Part shown: positions 45,181-57,465 of the stretch, piece after piece | Numbering within the stretch: the first letter of the stretch is position 1 | Layout of the letters: each line of letters opens with the position of its first letter | Source: Sympetrum striolatum | Taxonomy: Eukaryota > Arthropoda > Insecta > Odonata > Libellulidae | DNA: 64,000 bases | NCBI GenBank assembly: GCA_947579665.1 | Contig: OX388350.1 | Coordinates: forward strand, 88,245,152-88,309,151 | Direction of reading: 5' to 3' | Position numbers and translations under genes: made by a program | The notes under the pieces: model-generated | Database searches by the model: none | The model's input: the letters and a program-made list of their open reading frames with translations, nothing else | What the model was told of the DNA's origin: nothing

Positions 45181-46440
45181 GCGATGTCTTTGATACTCGC
45201 GATAGAAAAATGCGAAGTATGAATAATGCTGCAAGTATGAATAAGGACATTACTATTAAATATGAATTCCGTACAATGCCCACATTTAGACCGCGGAGTT
45301 TGAGCGATGTTGAAGTGAGAAAGGTATATCTTGCAGATGGAAAACGAAGTATCCGAGTATTTCACAACTTCGATTTTGTAAATTTTTATAGTAATGATAT
45401 AATGATAGATTTTTTGATGAAGCCATCATTAACCCTTTCGCGCCTGTTGTCGTGTATACACGACGGATTTCCTACGCAGAAGAACGAATGCCGTGCATAT
45501 ACGACAGAGATTTTTCTAAGCAAAAGAATGAACGTCGCGTATTCACGATGCAGGCATAAATGGTCTGTGGGTGCGAATTAAAACCCTTGAACGCGGGATT
45601 TCCGTCCCTTTCCTCGCTCGTGGGGTCATTTTACAGCGAAGGTCGCAGCATGGGGCTGCCGGAAACAATATATTTTTGCAACATTTAATAAGAAATTTCA
45701 TATACGGCTGTTGCAGTAATTTTCTACATTGCAGTAACCTGGAGCTAATTCCGATGTTAAAGAAAATAATCCATTATTATTCGAGAAGTGTAATGCAAGT
45801 ATGTCCTGCGTTTGCTCCGGTATTTGCCTACAGAGGTCATAAATAATATTAGTGCGGCATTAGAATAAGAATCTCCTAATAACCTCTTGGGATAAGTGAC
45901 GAAAGAAATAATTGAGGTGTGAAATTTCCATATTCCATCATTAGAATATTTCTTCCCGAAAGTATTTCATGTAAGTTAATTGTCCTTTACTTGAAAAGTT
46001 AAAGATTTTAACCCAATGCAAAATCTCTTCCGACAGACCTTACTAAAAATTAACCATTACTTCAGTTTGTAATCTAAATATGCAGTTAAGTTCGAACAGA
46101 AAACTGAGTTCGACGATTCCTTCGCGTCGTTTAATTGCAAGACGATTGCGCCATTGACATGAGATCAATAAGCGTCATCACCGGGAATGTTGAAACCGTA
46201 TCAAATGTCGTTTCGTCTCCGAGGTCTTCGAAACCTAGAGTATAGTTATGTCAAAAAAATTGAGAAACTCAGTCGAAAACAGGTCATCCCGAGCAACATT
46301 GCCGCCCCGAGCAAAATCAATTACTAGAAACTATACGATTTCAATTGAAAAATGATTGAAATTGTAAATGGCAAACAACACGCACATGCAATAAACAACA
46401 TGTTATACATACTATATATTATGAATATATATACTACACT
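45181..46440. other. Upstream flank with one piggyBac-like end
   Basis: At 45429, TTAA is followed by CCCTTTCGCGCCTG, a piggyBac-like terminus, then three diverged units of 41-44 bp (starting 45452, 45493, 45537), the first containing the palindrome GTCGTGTATACACGAC. No second TTAA-flanked end was found. The remainder is unassigned. Confidence 0.4.
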
Positions 46441-49195
46441 CTCTAAAACATCTATTATATATAGACGCTTCTCCGGATTCATATATATAGACAGATAGAA
46501 TACATTGACTTGTAATTTTTACCACGTAATGGCCATAACGTGTAACCGGCAGAAAAAATGCGATTTTGAACCTCAGTGTCATGGGTTCGATCCCAGAAGG
46601 CCCCAAAGTCCCGATTTTTCCCTTTTAAAAGCATTGCTTTGATTTTACGTAAATTTAAAAAAATACTTCCCGGATAGGTAGAGAATCAAAACTCAAGGAG
46701 TCTATATATATGGTCATGATCTATCAAAAACATAAATGACTTTTACAGACAAATTCCTGGGTTCGATGCTAGGACGATGCAAATATCTGCCCTTTAAAAT
46801 ACATTGAGGTAGTTTTTCTTTAATTTTTTTAATGCACTTATCGAAACGATAGGAAGTTATCTCTCAGCTAGAAGGTGTATATTAAGAATCTGTTTCAGAA
46901 AAAAATATATAAGACCATGCTGATCCTGGGTTCGATGCCAGAGCACATAACAATTTCTCACATAAGGAATATAAGGGAAAGGTAAGACGTCGTCTGATGC
47001 AGTTACAGCTTATATTTCTGCTTGAATTTTCACACATAGTTAGAGATGGTGATCTTCTATTGTACTGCGTAGGAACTATCACCAGAAAGACCCGGGTTCG
47101 ATGCCGGGCGGTAAATATATCTCCGATATAAAACAGATTGGGGTAGTTTTTCATTTTATTTATTTATTTTTTTTTTTTGATGATAGGAAGTTCTTGCTTA
47201 GATAGAAGATGTATATTGAGAGTTGGTTTAAGAAAAAAATTGTATAAGACCATGCTGTTTCTGGGTTCGAATCGGGATTTTGGGGCCCTCTGTAATCGAA
47301 CCCATGAAACTCAGGTTCAAAATCGCAATTATTCTGCCGGTTACACGTTATGGCGATTGCGTGGTAAAAATATCATGTCAATGAGGTCTGTGGTTTAGCC
47401 TGTGAATCAGTATCCTACCCTATCCTATTTGTATCCTATGCTATTAGTATGTCCTTTTCATTATCATTATTATCATTACATTATACGAGTAAAAGTAACT
47501 TGCATACCTCAAGCATACGAAAGGTATTTATAATCTTTATTCACATGCCAAGTTTTTTGTTTCAATGGTATCGGGAAGGGGTTAAAAAAAATCTTAAACA
47601 TCGTAGTAAATTCTAATTTCTGTAGACGCCTGGTGTCGAACCCAGGTCCTATTGGCTGATGCAAATAAACATAATAACTTGGTAGGATCTGATCTTCATT
47701 AATGCAAAGTTTGAAGTCCATATCACATTGGGAAGGTACTGAAATAAGACTCCATTATCCCCATCTGAATTGCATACGGAACTTAAAAGGCTCTCTGGGA
47801 TTGGATGGATATCGATCTAGGAAATCAAAAACATGTTTTTGAAATGTATCTATGATCTCTATCTGTATACCAAATTTCAAGTTTTTGTATTATTGGAAAG
47901 GGGTTCAAAATAATTCTTAATATCCGATCAGTTACTGGTTATTGAGACACCAGGTGTCGAACCCAGGACACATTGGCAGCTTTGAATGCACAGTATGACT
48001 TGTTAGGACCTGATCTTATTTAATGCAAATTTAGAAGTCGATATTATGCCGGGAAGTACCTAAAATTTGTTTCCGTTATCTCCATAAGAAATGCATTGGG
48101 TAATGTAAATGGCATTCTGGGATCGAACCAAGGACCATCAGCGAATTGCTAAAATTCGATTATAAAATATATTCATGATCTCTATCGACGTGCCGAGTTT
48201 CAAGTTTCCATGCCATCGGAAAAGGATCCAAAAATAAATCTTAATCGCCACAATACATTATAAAGGGAAGATATTTGCCCTAACCTAGCGTCGAAACAAG
48301 GATAATCGTCGAAGATATCTTTTTGATTTTCGTTGGATAGGCACGGCTTCTAGCGATCCCTCGAATTTCAACTCTCAACTTTTCAGGGAAGTGCCTCAAA
48401 AAAATTTCAAAAATCCCCACCATGTATCTATATGGGGAAGATCGGGACTTTGGGGCCTTATGGAATCAAACCCAGGACACTGAGGTTCAAAGTCGGCTTT
48501 TTTCTGTAGATTACACGTTATGGCCGCCACGTCGTAAAAATTTCAAGTCAGTGGCACTTGTGGAACATGGTCAGAATTTTGATCCCACATGAATGAGTGT
48601 TTATATAGGTGTATCCGGAGAAACGTCTTTATATGACAAGTAAACTGTTGCTTGCTACTGCAAGCAGATCGATAACATTTCGATAAGTGCATCAAAAAAA
48701 ATAATGAAAAACTTCCCCAATATATTTTAAATGGGAGATATATTTACCGCCCGGTATTGAACCCGGGACTTCTTGGTAATACTTTCTAAAGAGCACAATA
48801 AAAGATCACCATCTCTAACTATGTGTGAAAATTCAAGCAGGAATATTTGCAGCAACTGCCTCAAACGACGTCCTACTTTTCACATATATTCCTTTTGTGA
48901 GAAAATGTAAGTACACTGGCATCGAACCTAGGCATAGCAAACTCTTATCTTATTTGTTATCTTAAACCGAGTCTGATTATACATCTGTAATGTAACGAAG
49001 AACTTCATATCATTTCGATAAGTGCATGAAAAAAATTATGAAAACTACCCCAATGTGTTTTATATGGGAGATATATTTACCGCCCGGCATCGAACCCGGG
49101 ACTTTCTGGTGATACTTCTTATGCAGCACAATAGAAGATCACCATCTCTAACTATGTATAAAATTTCAAGCAGAAATATTGGTTGCAACTGCCTC
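46441..49195. repeat. tRNA-like modular repeat, array 5 (longest)
   Basis: The left part is inverted: GTTCGA at 46585, 46761, 46930, 47096 and 47265 (spacings 176, 169, 166, 169), starting with the shared end ATATAGACGCTTCTCCGGAT near 46460. It then switches to forward: about 47298, 47636, 47957, 48123, 48291 and 48466, with the family end TATCCGGAGAAACG near 48612, followed by a second forward unit at 48757, 48922 and 49090. In the module at 47096 the T-arm-like CCCGGGTTCGATGCCGGG is best kept. Confidence 0.75.
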
Positions 49196-49500
49196 AAACG
49201 ACGTCCGTCTTTAGTGCGAGTTTACAAATTATATCTGACACACCTTCTATTTTTACCACATTATCCTTCCTTCTCCTGTTGATCAAAAATCCAACGCTTC
49301 CATTTCTTCCATCCTTGGTATCCCTGTAAGAGAATAAGTGTCCTTCCTTCAGAGTAAGTAGTTCCTCTGATTTTCTTCTGACTTCTCTGAGACCGATGAT
49401 ATCCCATTTTATCTTCTCTGCTTCATTGAGTAGTTCCAGCAATCGTTCTTCACTCTTCAAGCTGCGCCAGTTGCAGGTTGTGAATCGCAGGGTAGTAATT
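49196..49500 (-). pseudogene. RTE-type LINE endonuclease fragment
   Basis: The minus strand reads ITTLRFTTCNWRSLKSEERL then ELLNEAEKIKWDIIGLREVR, ending with GSVGFLINRRRKDNVV and a SDIICKLALK segment. This matches the first part of the APE-type endonuclease of RTE/BovB-like LINEs, where T-N-R-L and WDIIGL-E-R are hallmarks. The fragment stops at about 49200 where it meets the modular repeat. No RT follows. Confidence 0.8.
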
Positions 49501-50471
49501 CTTTACTTCATGACGGACCTCTTTAATGCCGCCACCTCCCGGACATCTGAATTAGGGGTCAGCAGAAGCATAGTTTTGACCGGCGTGGCCGTGCCGTCCT
49601 CAAAACGGGTTTTTTCAGGACGGGTTTTTTAAGGAGGGGTTGGAGACGCCTCGACGATTCATTCAATTTCGTCTCACCCGTTTCGTCAGCAGCACTTACG
49701 CGCGGATTTTCAAAGTGGAGATTCGGGTATATATTATACGAAATGATGTTTATAGGGATTATATATCATTACTATTTATTATTTGAATCACTTTCTCATA
49801 TCATTGAGTCACTTTACTAGATCCTTTATTGTAATTCAGTCATGAGAAGCATGAATATCATCTTCTCAGATCATGATTTGTGAAAATAGAGCCTTGGCGA
49901 CGGGTAAAACGACTAAGTCTTTAGTGCCTTTCCTATTGAGTGCCAAATATTCCATTTATATATATGTATAACATCTCTTTTATTATATTATGAATTATAT
50001 CGATAGTAAGTCAAGAAGCGAATATTAAATGAACGGTTGCGTTTTTTTACCAATGATCATTTTTGAAACTGCCAATTTTCTATTCCAATCCAATATAAAA
50101 TGCTGTGTTTTTCCTCGGTTGCTCTTTCAATTATGTACTTACCTTGTTTTTATATAATACTTAGTAATTTAATCTAAGTTTAGATAATAGAATTAGACAT
50201 ATATATCTTAGTTAAAGTTTTCCTGCAAAATATCACTACATCTTGAGTTAACCATCTAAACATATTTCGCTCGATATTAATGAGTGTACTTGAATTGTAA
50301 GATCACTTGCCCTCTAGACTCAGCGAGTAACATCGGGCAAATATTCTCCAAGAGTGTACCTAACGGTCGGTTGCTCTTTGTACCATTATCTCGAATGCAA
50401 ATCACCAGTTATTTAGTTTAGAGAAATTGAAACTTAACAAAAAATTGTTTAAGAAGAAGGTGACCTCGAAG
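49501..50471. other. Unassigned flank
   Basis: The first 120 bp may be the 5' leader of the RTE-type fragment. The rest is AT-rich with no recognised feature. Confidence 0.35.
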
Positions 50472-51119
50472 AAAGTTCGGCGTGCAACCCAATTTATATG
50501 TCACCTAAAACTTTTTATTCCGTTCGATATTAAAACGGAACTGAAGAAGTTTGTTATGCATGGATAAGGTTCTTTCGCTAATTATTTAGTGTAATTCATT
50601 TAGAAATATTTCAAAAGTTTCATAAAGAAAGAAAAATTTGCATGTTTAGGATGAAATTTTACATTCTATTTCATGTACAAGTTTGAAAAGTGTAACTTTA
50701 CGCCTAAAACGGCGCCTTTCTTGTCGCTTCATTTAGAATATTTTGGTCAAATATTTCAGCTGAATTCCATCATGTAAATAAATAAAAAGGAATTAAAGGA
50801 CGAATTAAGTACATTAGTAAAAACTGCATTGTCTTAAACAATCGGTGCATAATCCTAGTGCTCCCTTACGTTCTACAATTTCCTCCAATTCTTTTTGTTT
50901 TCCGACGGAGGCTATTCTCAGTCGCTGCTTCGACATCGCGAACTCCGCCCTCGTAAATAAAAATCAATAACTTAAGTCCCACTCAAGATATTGACCAAAA
51001 ATTAATTGTAAATTAAAATTTCCACATTTGTCTCGATTTCTCTCGCAACAAGTTCTTCGTAATGTGAACAATGAAACATTTTTAGGAGACACTTAAATTG
51101 GGCTGCACGACTAACTTTA
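50472..51119. mobile_element. Non-coding TIR element (648 bp)
   Basis: GTGCAACCCAATTTATATG on the left and GTGCAGCCCAATTTAAGTG (inverted, on the right) lie within about 40-bp inverted ends that also share AAAGTT outside and CCTAAAA inside. No coding capacity and no clear target duplication; superfamily unknown. Confidence 0.5.
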
Positions 51120-51227
51120 TCTGTGGTCACGTAAGAAAAATTCTTCTTTGATGAGAATATTTGTAATTTATATTAATATGATACAAATATAATGCTTCTT
51201 CAAGCTAAAGAATTGAATAATAACTCT

Positions 51228-51475
51228 GGCGTATCCTATGGGTAGCCATCCGGTGGCCGACGGGTCAGACTTGGTTCATTTTGCGTCACAGCGATTCATT
51301 TTCAGCCGTCGGAAGAACCGAGGACCGACTCGTCCCCCTTTCCCCATCTCCTACGTCATCACGTACGTGCTCTAGGAACTCCTCATGGCCCAGCCCATGA
51401 GGCGCCCAGAATTCGGGTCGGAACGATTAACTGTTGCCGATCTGTAATCCGAATGCTTTTACGTCCGGTTATATT
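51228..51475. other. GC-rich island in AT-rich flank
   Basis: About 250 bp rich in CCG, CGG and GGCGCC-like motifs with sharp borders. It could be a promoter, an exon of an unrecognised gene or a transposon end. No open frame with family motifs is seen. Confidence 0.3.
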
Positions 51476-51579
51476 TCCATCGAAGAAGCTCATCATGAAA
51501 ACTGTACTTGTATTTGGGGGTTATTTTTAACATATTTTTAAATACATTCCCAATAACATAGAAATTTTTAACTCGGCAG

Positions 51580-52490
51580 AAGGATAGGGATTATGAATAT
51601 ATTTTATATACGTCGTTGAACGTTTCGCAGTTGGTCCTTGGTTCGATCCCAGAGAGTTATTTATATTCCTCAATGCATTTCTAACGGGGATAAGGGTTTA
51701 GGTCCTTTTTAGGGTTTAGGGTTTAGGTCCTTAAGGGTTTAGGTCCTATTTTAGGTCCTTCCCGGTATGATAGCGACTTCAAACTTTGCATTAAATAAGA
51801 TCAGGTCCTACCAAGTTGTAATGTGTATTCACATCACAACGTTTCTGTGTCATCGGGAAGGGAATAATGCTTTAAAATGGCCGGAAGTATTTATCTCACA
51901 TTTCTCAGATTATTAATATAGCGCGTCTTCTGTGATTTTGAATTCTCTTTCTTACCGGAAATTACTTCGGAAGGGAATACTTGCCCTGTTTTTTACCCGC
52001 CGTAGAATCAACGGCAAAACCAAATTCGTCATCATTCCAACCAATCATCAAAGATCGTCAACAGTCGTGATGAGAGTAATGTTAAGAATGAAAATAACAC
52101 TTGAAATGGAGGTGGCAAGAGAGAAGTGGTAAGTAATAAAATAATTCCTCTGGAAATAGATTGCGGCGATTTTTAAGAATTTTTAAAAACCAATTCCCGA
52201 TGTCATGGAAACGTAAAACCCAGGATGTGAAGAAACTTCGGCATGTGAATAAAGATCACTTATACATATCACATATACATTTCATATACACATTTACCCT
52301 TTCCTGATCTTTTGCTCGATGCCAGAGCGCCATTTGCATCCCTATATCAATTGCACATAAGGATAACGAAATCTTATTTTAGGGCCTTCCCGGTATGATA
52401 TCGACTTCAAACTTTGGTTAAAATTACGCTTGCAGAATGCAAACAACTTCTACTGGCACCTGTTATTAATATAGACGCTTCTCCAGATAT
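51580..52490 (-). repeat. tRNA-like modular repeat, array 6 (degenerate)
   Basis: Inverted motifs at about 51640 (GGTTCGATCCCAGAG) and 52318 (CTCGATGCCAGAG), with other pieces of the 19.4-kb modules (GACTTCAAACTTTG, CCTTCCCGGTATGATA) duplicated in between and a GGGTTTAGGTCC micro-tandem near 51700-51745. It ends with the shared AATATAGACGCTTCTCC near 52470. Confidence 0.6.
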
Positions 52491-52972
52491 ATATCGAAGA
52501 TATAAATCTTCAGCCTAAACTGTATGCGTTATTGATAGGGGATTTTTGGGAGCGTATAGTCCCTAACCTGGAATCCTAAGGAAAAATAAAATTTGATACT
52601 AGACGTCAAAGTTTTAATCCCAAAACACAAAAAGTCCGCCATAAGAAATGCACCTAAATTCTCTTTTACAGCTTGCAGGCTTAATTTAATTTAAGGAATT
52701 AAATTAGAAATAATGGTCCTACGAAATCGATACGAGAGCCAAAAACGGGAAAATAATTAAAGATACTTATATCAGTCGTTTAATACTGTTTTGGATTCTA
52801 ATTTACGATAGTTTTGGGAAATAAGACGGATAATACGCATGTTTTTGCGGTTATAGGCAACCAATTCCCCTGACGACTGCATTTCATTATTAGAATAAAT
52901 ATTCAAATAATAGAAACATTCCAATTGAATATTTTCACTATCGATTAATTTTTGTGAATTTGGTAATAAAGC

Positions 52973-53425
52973 GTGACTATGCTGGAAAACTTGAATGTTT
53001 TGAATGAACTTGAACAGCTGGAAAGGCAGAAGAGAAATCCTTCAGTCTCTGCCAACATTACGCAGAAGAAGTTGTGTAACTGCAGATATTTTCAATGCAA
53101 CGGAATTTATCTCCGCACCACGCATGTGATCGGTGCTGTGAAACCAGTCAGAGAGATTCATTTCAGTACAATGCTCCGGGAAACCAATTTCAACTGGTTT
53201 GCGGATAATTGCCTCAAAAAGAAATTGATTATAAGGTTGGGTAAGAATCCGGATGGAAGCGGAGAAAGAAATACCGGTCGCACTCAATTAAGAAAGCAGG
53301 GCATTGCCACGCTGAATTGGAAAAATCATGAATTAAACATTGCAGAGCCATTGAATCAGATTTGGAAAAATCTTCTGCTGTTCAAGGGTAGATTCTCTCA
53401 AATAAGACACAACATCCACGCATAA
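52973..53425 (+). other. 150-codon open frame, unknown
   Basis: This is one of the longer open frames without recognised similarity. The predicted product is basic and hydrophilic, with Cys residues in LCNCRYFQC and no signal peptide or membrane segment. There is no intron, repeat partner or promoter nearby that would support it. It may be chance, or a remnant of an element I do not know. Confidence 0.15.
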
Positions 53426-55399
53426 ATATATGTTTACGAAAAACACGACTTCATCATCAGTTTGTTTGTTCGGTTCTAAACGAATTGGAAATGTACGTAA
53501 GCCAATCAGTCCTACCAATCCTATACACCTATCCTATACCTATCTATCTATCTCTCCAATACTCCAATACCGCACTAGGAGATGTATTAGATTAAATTAT
53601 AACTCTAGTTACTCATTTAAATATGAAGTTAATTAATTAAAATTGACAAATTTGTTTCCTCACACGACACATCATTCAATTGGTTGAAGCAATTTATGCT
53701 CTACTTCGTGTCTCCATTCAAATGAGTTCGTGCTTTAAGAAGCAATAGCTAATAAATCTATTCGAGTAATAAACTATTCCGGAATTCCCATCTTTGTGAT
53801 GTTTTCGAGATCATTCTTCAATTTTAACTGATTTTCTGTTGAGACACTTTCTTTCTCTCTTTTGCTCTACTCCTCAATCCCATCACATTTGGCTCTCTAA
53901 AACTATGTATTTTTACCGTTATTATTATACTCCTATTTCATCGCTTATTACTTTGCTTTCCCATGAGCCCCTATCCTCAATGATAAATTTAGCAGCCGCT
54001 ATCGTCTTTTTCCAACCAATTACTCAACACCCATGTCAGACATAGTAAATATCTTCCATAATTTTATTTTTACATTTCTTAGGTACATTGTAGTACTTAC
54101 ATTCTCGCTCCAAGTTTTCTTCTTTACTGATCGGAGTAACACGCTTTTGTTTCACGAATTCCTTTTCAAATTCACGTATCATTATTATTTCTTTCTGCGA
54201 TTTAACTACCTTAATATATATATAAACTTCTAAAACTAATTTCTCTTCCTCTATCTTTAGCTTGTTACTGCCTTCCTTCGTCGATATTTTTATTTTACTC
54301 TCTTCCTTACTCATAAGTGGTCTGTTTTCCGTTATCGCACTATGCATAAGGCCTGCATCTTCAATCTTAATAGTAAACTCAATTTCTCAAAGTAGAATCA
54401 GAGGAAATGCTTTCGTATTTAACTCTGAATGGTCAGTGATAGTTGTAGCAGTGAAAACGCGTTGCTTGTCGCGATGGATCGGATTCAAGAGAAAGTTTGT
54501 AATAGCCGTGTGAAGGAGAATGGATAAGTTATGAGAGCAAGTGGTTTCCAGCGGTAATCTTTGAAACAAAAGTTTGAATTATACTCGGCGCACTTGATAT
54601 TTCAATATGTGATCCCGCAACACTAGTGGAGAACCAATGCTGCTGTTGTTTACTCTGCTTTGCTTCATTTTTTTGTTAACTTCAAAAAGTTCTGAAATAC
54701 ATGATTTATTCAAATGTTTAACCACCTAGAAGTAGTGAGGATAGTAATAGAATGAACAAAATGTGTTGGATGATCCTGAATATTCTATGAAAATATTAGT
54801 TCGGAGATTTGATTCTAACGAGGGGAGACTCACTTTTATCGAAGGATTTTGATGAAATTTTGGAAATGGAAAAGTGAATAGGGTCTCGTGTACATCGGCC
54901 TTAGTTTGGATACAACAATTTGTTGAAAATCCGACTGTTGGAATACTGTACAAACCTGTCCAAGCCGGAATAGTTTAATCTTTAGTTAGATTTACTATGA
55001 TATTTTGCATTTATTTTAGTTATATGCAACTTACTGATAGACTTTAGGGCAACATTTTCATTCTTTTACTCAACATCCGAACGATAACACTATTTTAATC
55101 AAATAAACTTCAATTACGGGATTACTTCAAAACTAACAAAAACTAAGACGAGGGAAACTTTTAAATATAGCTTTCGGTAATCCTTTGGTATTCATTGGAA
55201 CTAATTACATCAACCGTCCCCAAAAACATGAAAGTAGTGCAAATAAATTTACCCCCTATCCGATAAAATAGCATTAATTTAACCAAATAATATTCAACGA
55301 CGGAGTGCTTCTTCTGTAGAACGGGTTTTAAACAACCAGGTCTGGAAATTTGGAAAACCCAAACATATCTTAATAGACGAAACCATCTCAGGGTTAACA
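53426..55399. other. Upstream flank, nothing recognised
   Basis: AT-rich with pyrimidine-rich stretches on the plus strand around 53830-54320. Minus-strand open frames there are Lys/Glu-rich and match nothing I know. Confidence 0.35.
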
Positions 55400-55660
55400 T
55401 TGTGGTATTTCTTAATTTGTAAAAAATTCATGGTAACAAACTTTTACTAGACCACTAGTTTAATATCTGAAAAAACACGACCTAGGTTTCGTAGCGTCGC
55501 TACATCATCAGGTGACAAATAAAATACACTTCCGAATATATACACTCATGAAAGGGGGGAGGGGAGAGAAGGTAGCAAGTAACGGAAGGAGGAAAAAAGA
55601 GGGGGGGATAGGTGGAAAGGAGGGGGTAAGGGATGAGGCGGGTTACATAAGAAATTTTGA
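55400..55660 (-). mobile_element. Hammerhead-bearing element fragment, third copy
   Basis: Reading the minus strand: a pyrimidine-rich tract (55640-55553), a TATATA stretch, the hammerhead core (55511-55479), then an AT-rich tail. This is the architecture of 1-285. It lies downstream of, and co-directional with, the LINE fragment at 56122-57341, but about 0.5 kb away, so linkage is uncertain. Confidence 0.45.
55479..55511 (-). ncRNA. Hammerhead ribozyme-like core, copy 3 (best preserved)
   Basis: On the minus strand: CTGATGA (55511-55505), the extra T (55504), a perfect 5-bp stem II GTAGC/GCTAC with a GAC loop, GAAA (55490-55487), palindromic CCTAGG stem III bounded by A55487 and T55480, and C55479 at the cleavage position. 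Stem I starts with three pairs (C55512-G55478, A55513-T55477, C55514-G55476). All invariant core positions are present. The 6-nt palindrome favours a dimer in which two copies pair at stem III. The extra T, present in all three copies, is the one departure from the textbook core. Confidence 0.6.
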
Positions 55661-56121
55661 AATCTGGCAATGTTAACCGATTCTTTTATTACTAGCTCGG
55701 ATCAGCACGAATATCAAGCGATCTCACTTGGAGATTAATACGATCTGAGAACGAAGTAGCGAGCTGACTCGGTTCAACACAATATATCGATATTCACCTA
55801 TCAACTGCAACGGCCACCATAGTCAGTGGGATTTGTTTTTGTTTAAACACGGTTTAAATTAGAAATTAAATTTTTCCAAAAGTCGCCCAGAAGAGAATGA
55901 TGGAGATAGAAACGATATCGTCTACGTTTTGGCAACATCAGCAAATAATACTGCTGTGTAGCAGTTGTATTTGTTTTCGTCCGCTGTAGAAGGTCGCGCT
56001 ATTCAGACCAATCTGAAGACACTCGCTTCATTTACATTTAAACCCAGCAATCCGCCAGTGGCACGTGGCAGGGGGTGTAAGACACCGAAATACCTATCTA
56101 ATCTGGAAAGCTATTAGATTC
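55661..56121. other. LINE 3' UTR or unassigned
   Basis: The part next to 56121 is probably the 3' UTR of the LINE (it reads out of the ORF end on the minus strand); its end is not clear. Around 55690-55790 several GATCTGAG/CTCGGATC motifs occur. Confidence 0.35.
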
Positions 56122-57341
56122 TCAAATACTTCGCGGGAAAAATGACCATAAGTAGCTATCTGTACTGGCAACTACCTCCCTGTATCGCTTTTTTGTTTTA
56201 TCTCGAAGGTCGTGTAAGTATATAACTGGGATGACAATATCTTTTATCTCCTCCCCGAAATTGGTAGTGATATATTTATCAAAAAGCTTCCGTATTCTAC
56301 CACTAAAAGAATTCCAGCCGTGGGATTTTATCATAGCCGAAACACTGCTGTCAAATCTGAAATCTCCCTTGACGAACATTGCTGCTCTACGTTGAACCAT
56401 CTCGAGATCAGAAATTAATCCTACTTCGTGAGGATCCCAAATCGCACAGCAATACTCAAGTAGAGGTCGAATTAGGGAAAAGTACGCTATTTCTTTTACT
56501 CTCGACGAACATTCCCTAAGAATTCTGCTGGCTAACCTTTGCATTCTATTCGCCTTTCCTACTACGCCTCGAATATGCTCTTTGAAGGAAAAATTACTGA
56601 TGACCGTAATTCCTAGGTATTTATGATGCAACATGAGCTCCAAGGGATTCCCTGAAATTCTATAAGGTACGCAGGTTACGTTGGTGGTCCGTGTGAATGC
56701 CATAGCAACGCACTTCTTTACGTTCAGCTCGAGCTGCCAATTACTACACCAACTCGAAATCATATTCAGATGGTTCTGCTGACAACCACAGTCATCTTGA
56801 GTTGCGATCTCTCTATACACAACAGTATCATCAGCGAATAACCTAAAGTTGCATTTAACAGTATCCACAACATCGTTAATATATATCAGGAACAAAATTG
56901 GTCCTAATACACTTCCCTGTGGAACACCGGATGTGACGCAAACCTCATCAGATAAAATTCCGTCCAACGCAATCGCTGTGTTCTGTCTCCGAGAAATGAC
57001 TTTATCCACTCAACAACTTTTCCGTTAATCCCGTAAGCCGTCAACTTATGAATTAATTTTACATGCAATACTCGATCGAAAGCTTTTCTGAAATCTAGAA
57101 ATATGGTGTCTGTTCTTATGCCCTTATCAGCTGCTCTAACTACATCGTAGAGAAAAAGGGTTAACTGGGTACCACATAACCTACCTTTACGGAAACCGTG
57201 TTGACTAATTGCCCCCTTGTCACTTAGGAAACGCATTATTGAACTCGCTATGACGTGCTCGATAGTTTTACAAAAAATTGACGTTAAAGATATTCCAGAC
57301 ATAAAGATATTACAGAGGCTCACATGTTTTACCAAATCCAT
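56122..57341 (-). pseudogene. CR1/Jockey-like LINE reverse transcriptase
   Basis: The frame covers RT from SLTSIFCKTIEHVIASSIM and ISQHGFRKGR through FLDFRKAFDRVLHVKL, then after a frameshift near 57000 SGVPQGSVLGP, the catalytic FADDTVVY, KYLGITV, LIRPLLEYCCAIWDP and the C-terminus at 56122. The palm motif is intact, unlike the LINE at 1446. It is 5' truncated at 57341, where an unrelated junction with a plus-strand LINE fragment follows. Clade assignment is by motif style only. Confidence 0.9.
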
Positions 57342-57465
57342 CTGACCTGACTGATTGACCGATCTTAGTTAACTTGGTAGGGCATAGAAGCACTAAGCAC
57401 GTCTTTGGGTTTGATATCGATACTGACATTGATAAGTAGATATCAACACGCATATCATCTGGGGG

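Noticed and set aside
45165..45581. Plus-strand 138-codon frame divergent from PHGDH
   Set aside because: It runs through the piggyBac-like tandem units, has no family motifs and no supported promoter.
47030..47110. Functional tRNA gene in the modular repeat
   Set aside because: Only the T-arm/B-box region is tRNA-like. I could not draw a D arm, anticodon arm and acceptor stem, and the T stem has a G-G mismatch.
24955..49090. CRISPR-like regular repeats
   Set aside because: The conserved core is only about 10 bp, modules are related over their length, and the sequence is clearly eukaryotic.
54036..54347. Lys/Glu-rich 103-codon frame on the minus strand
   Set aside because: Low-complexity charged composition in AT-rich DNA; no recognisable domain or neighbour.
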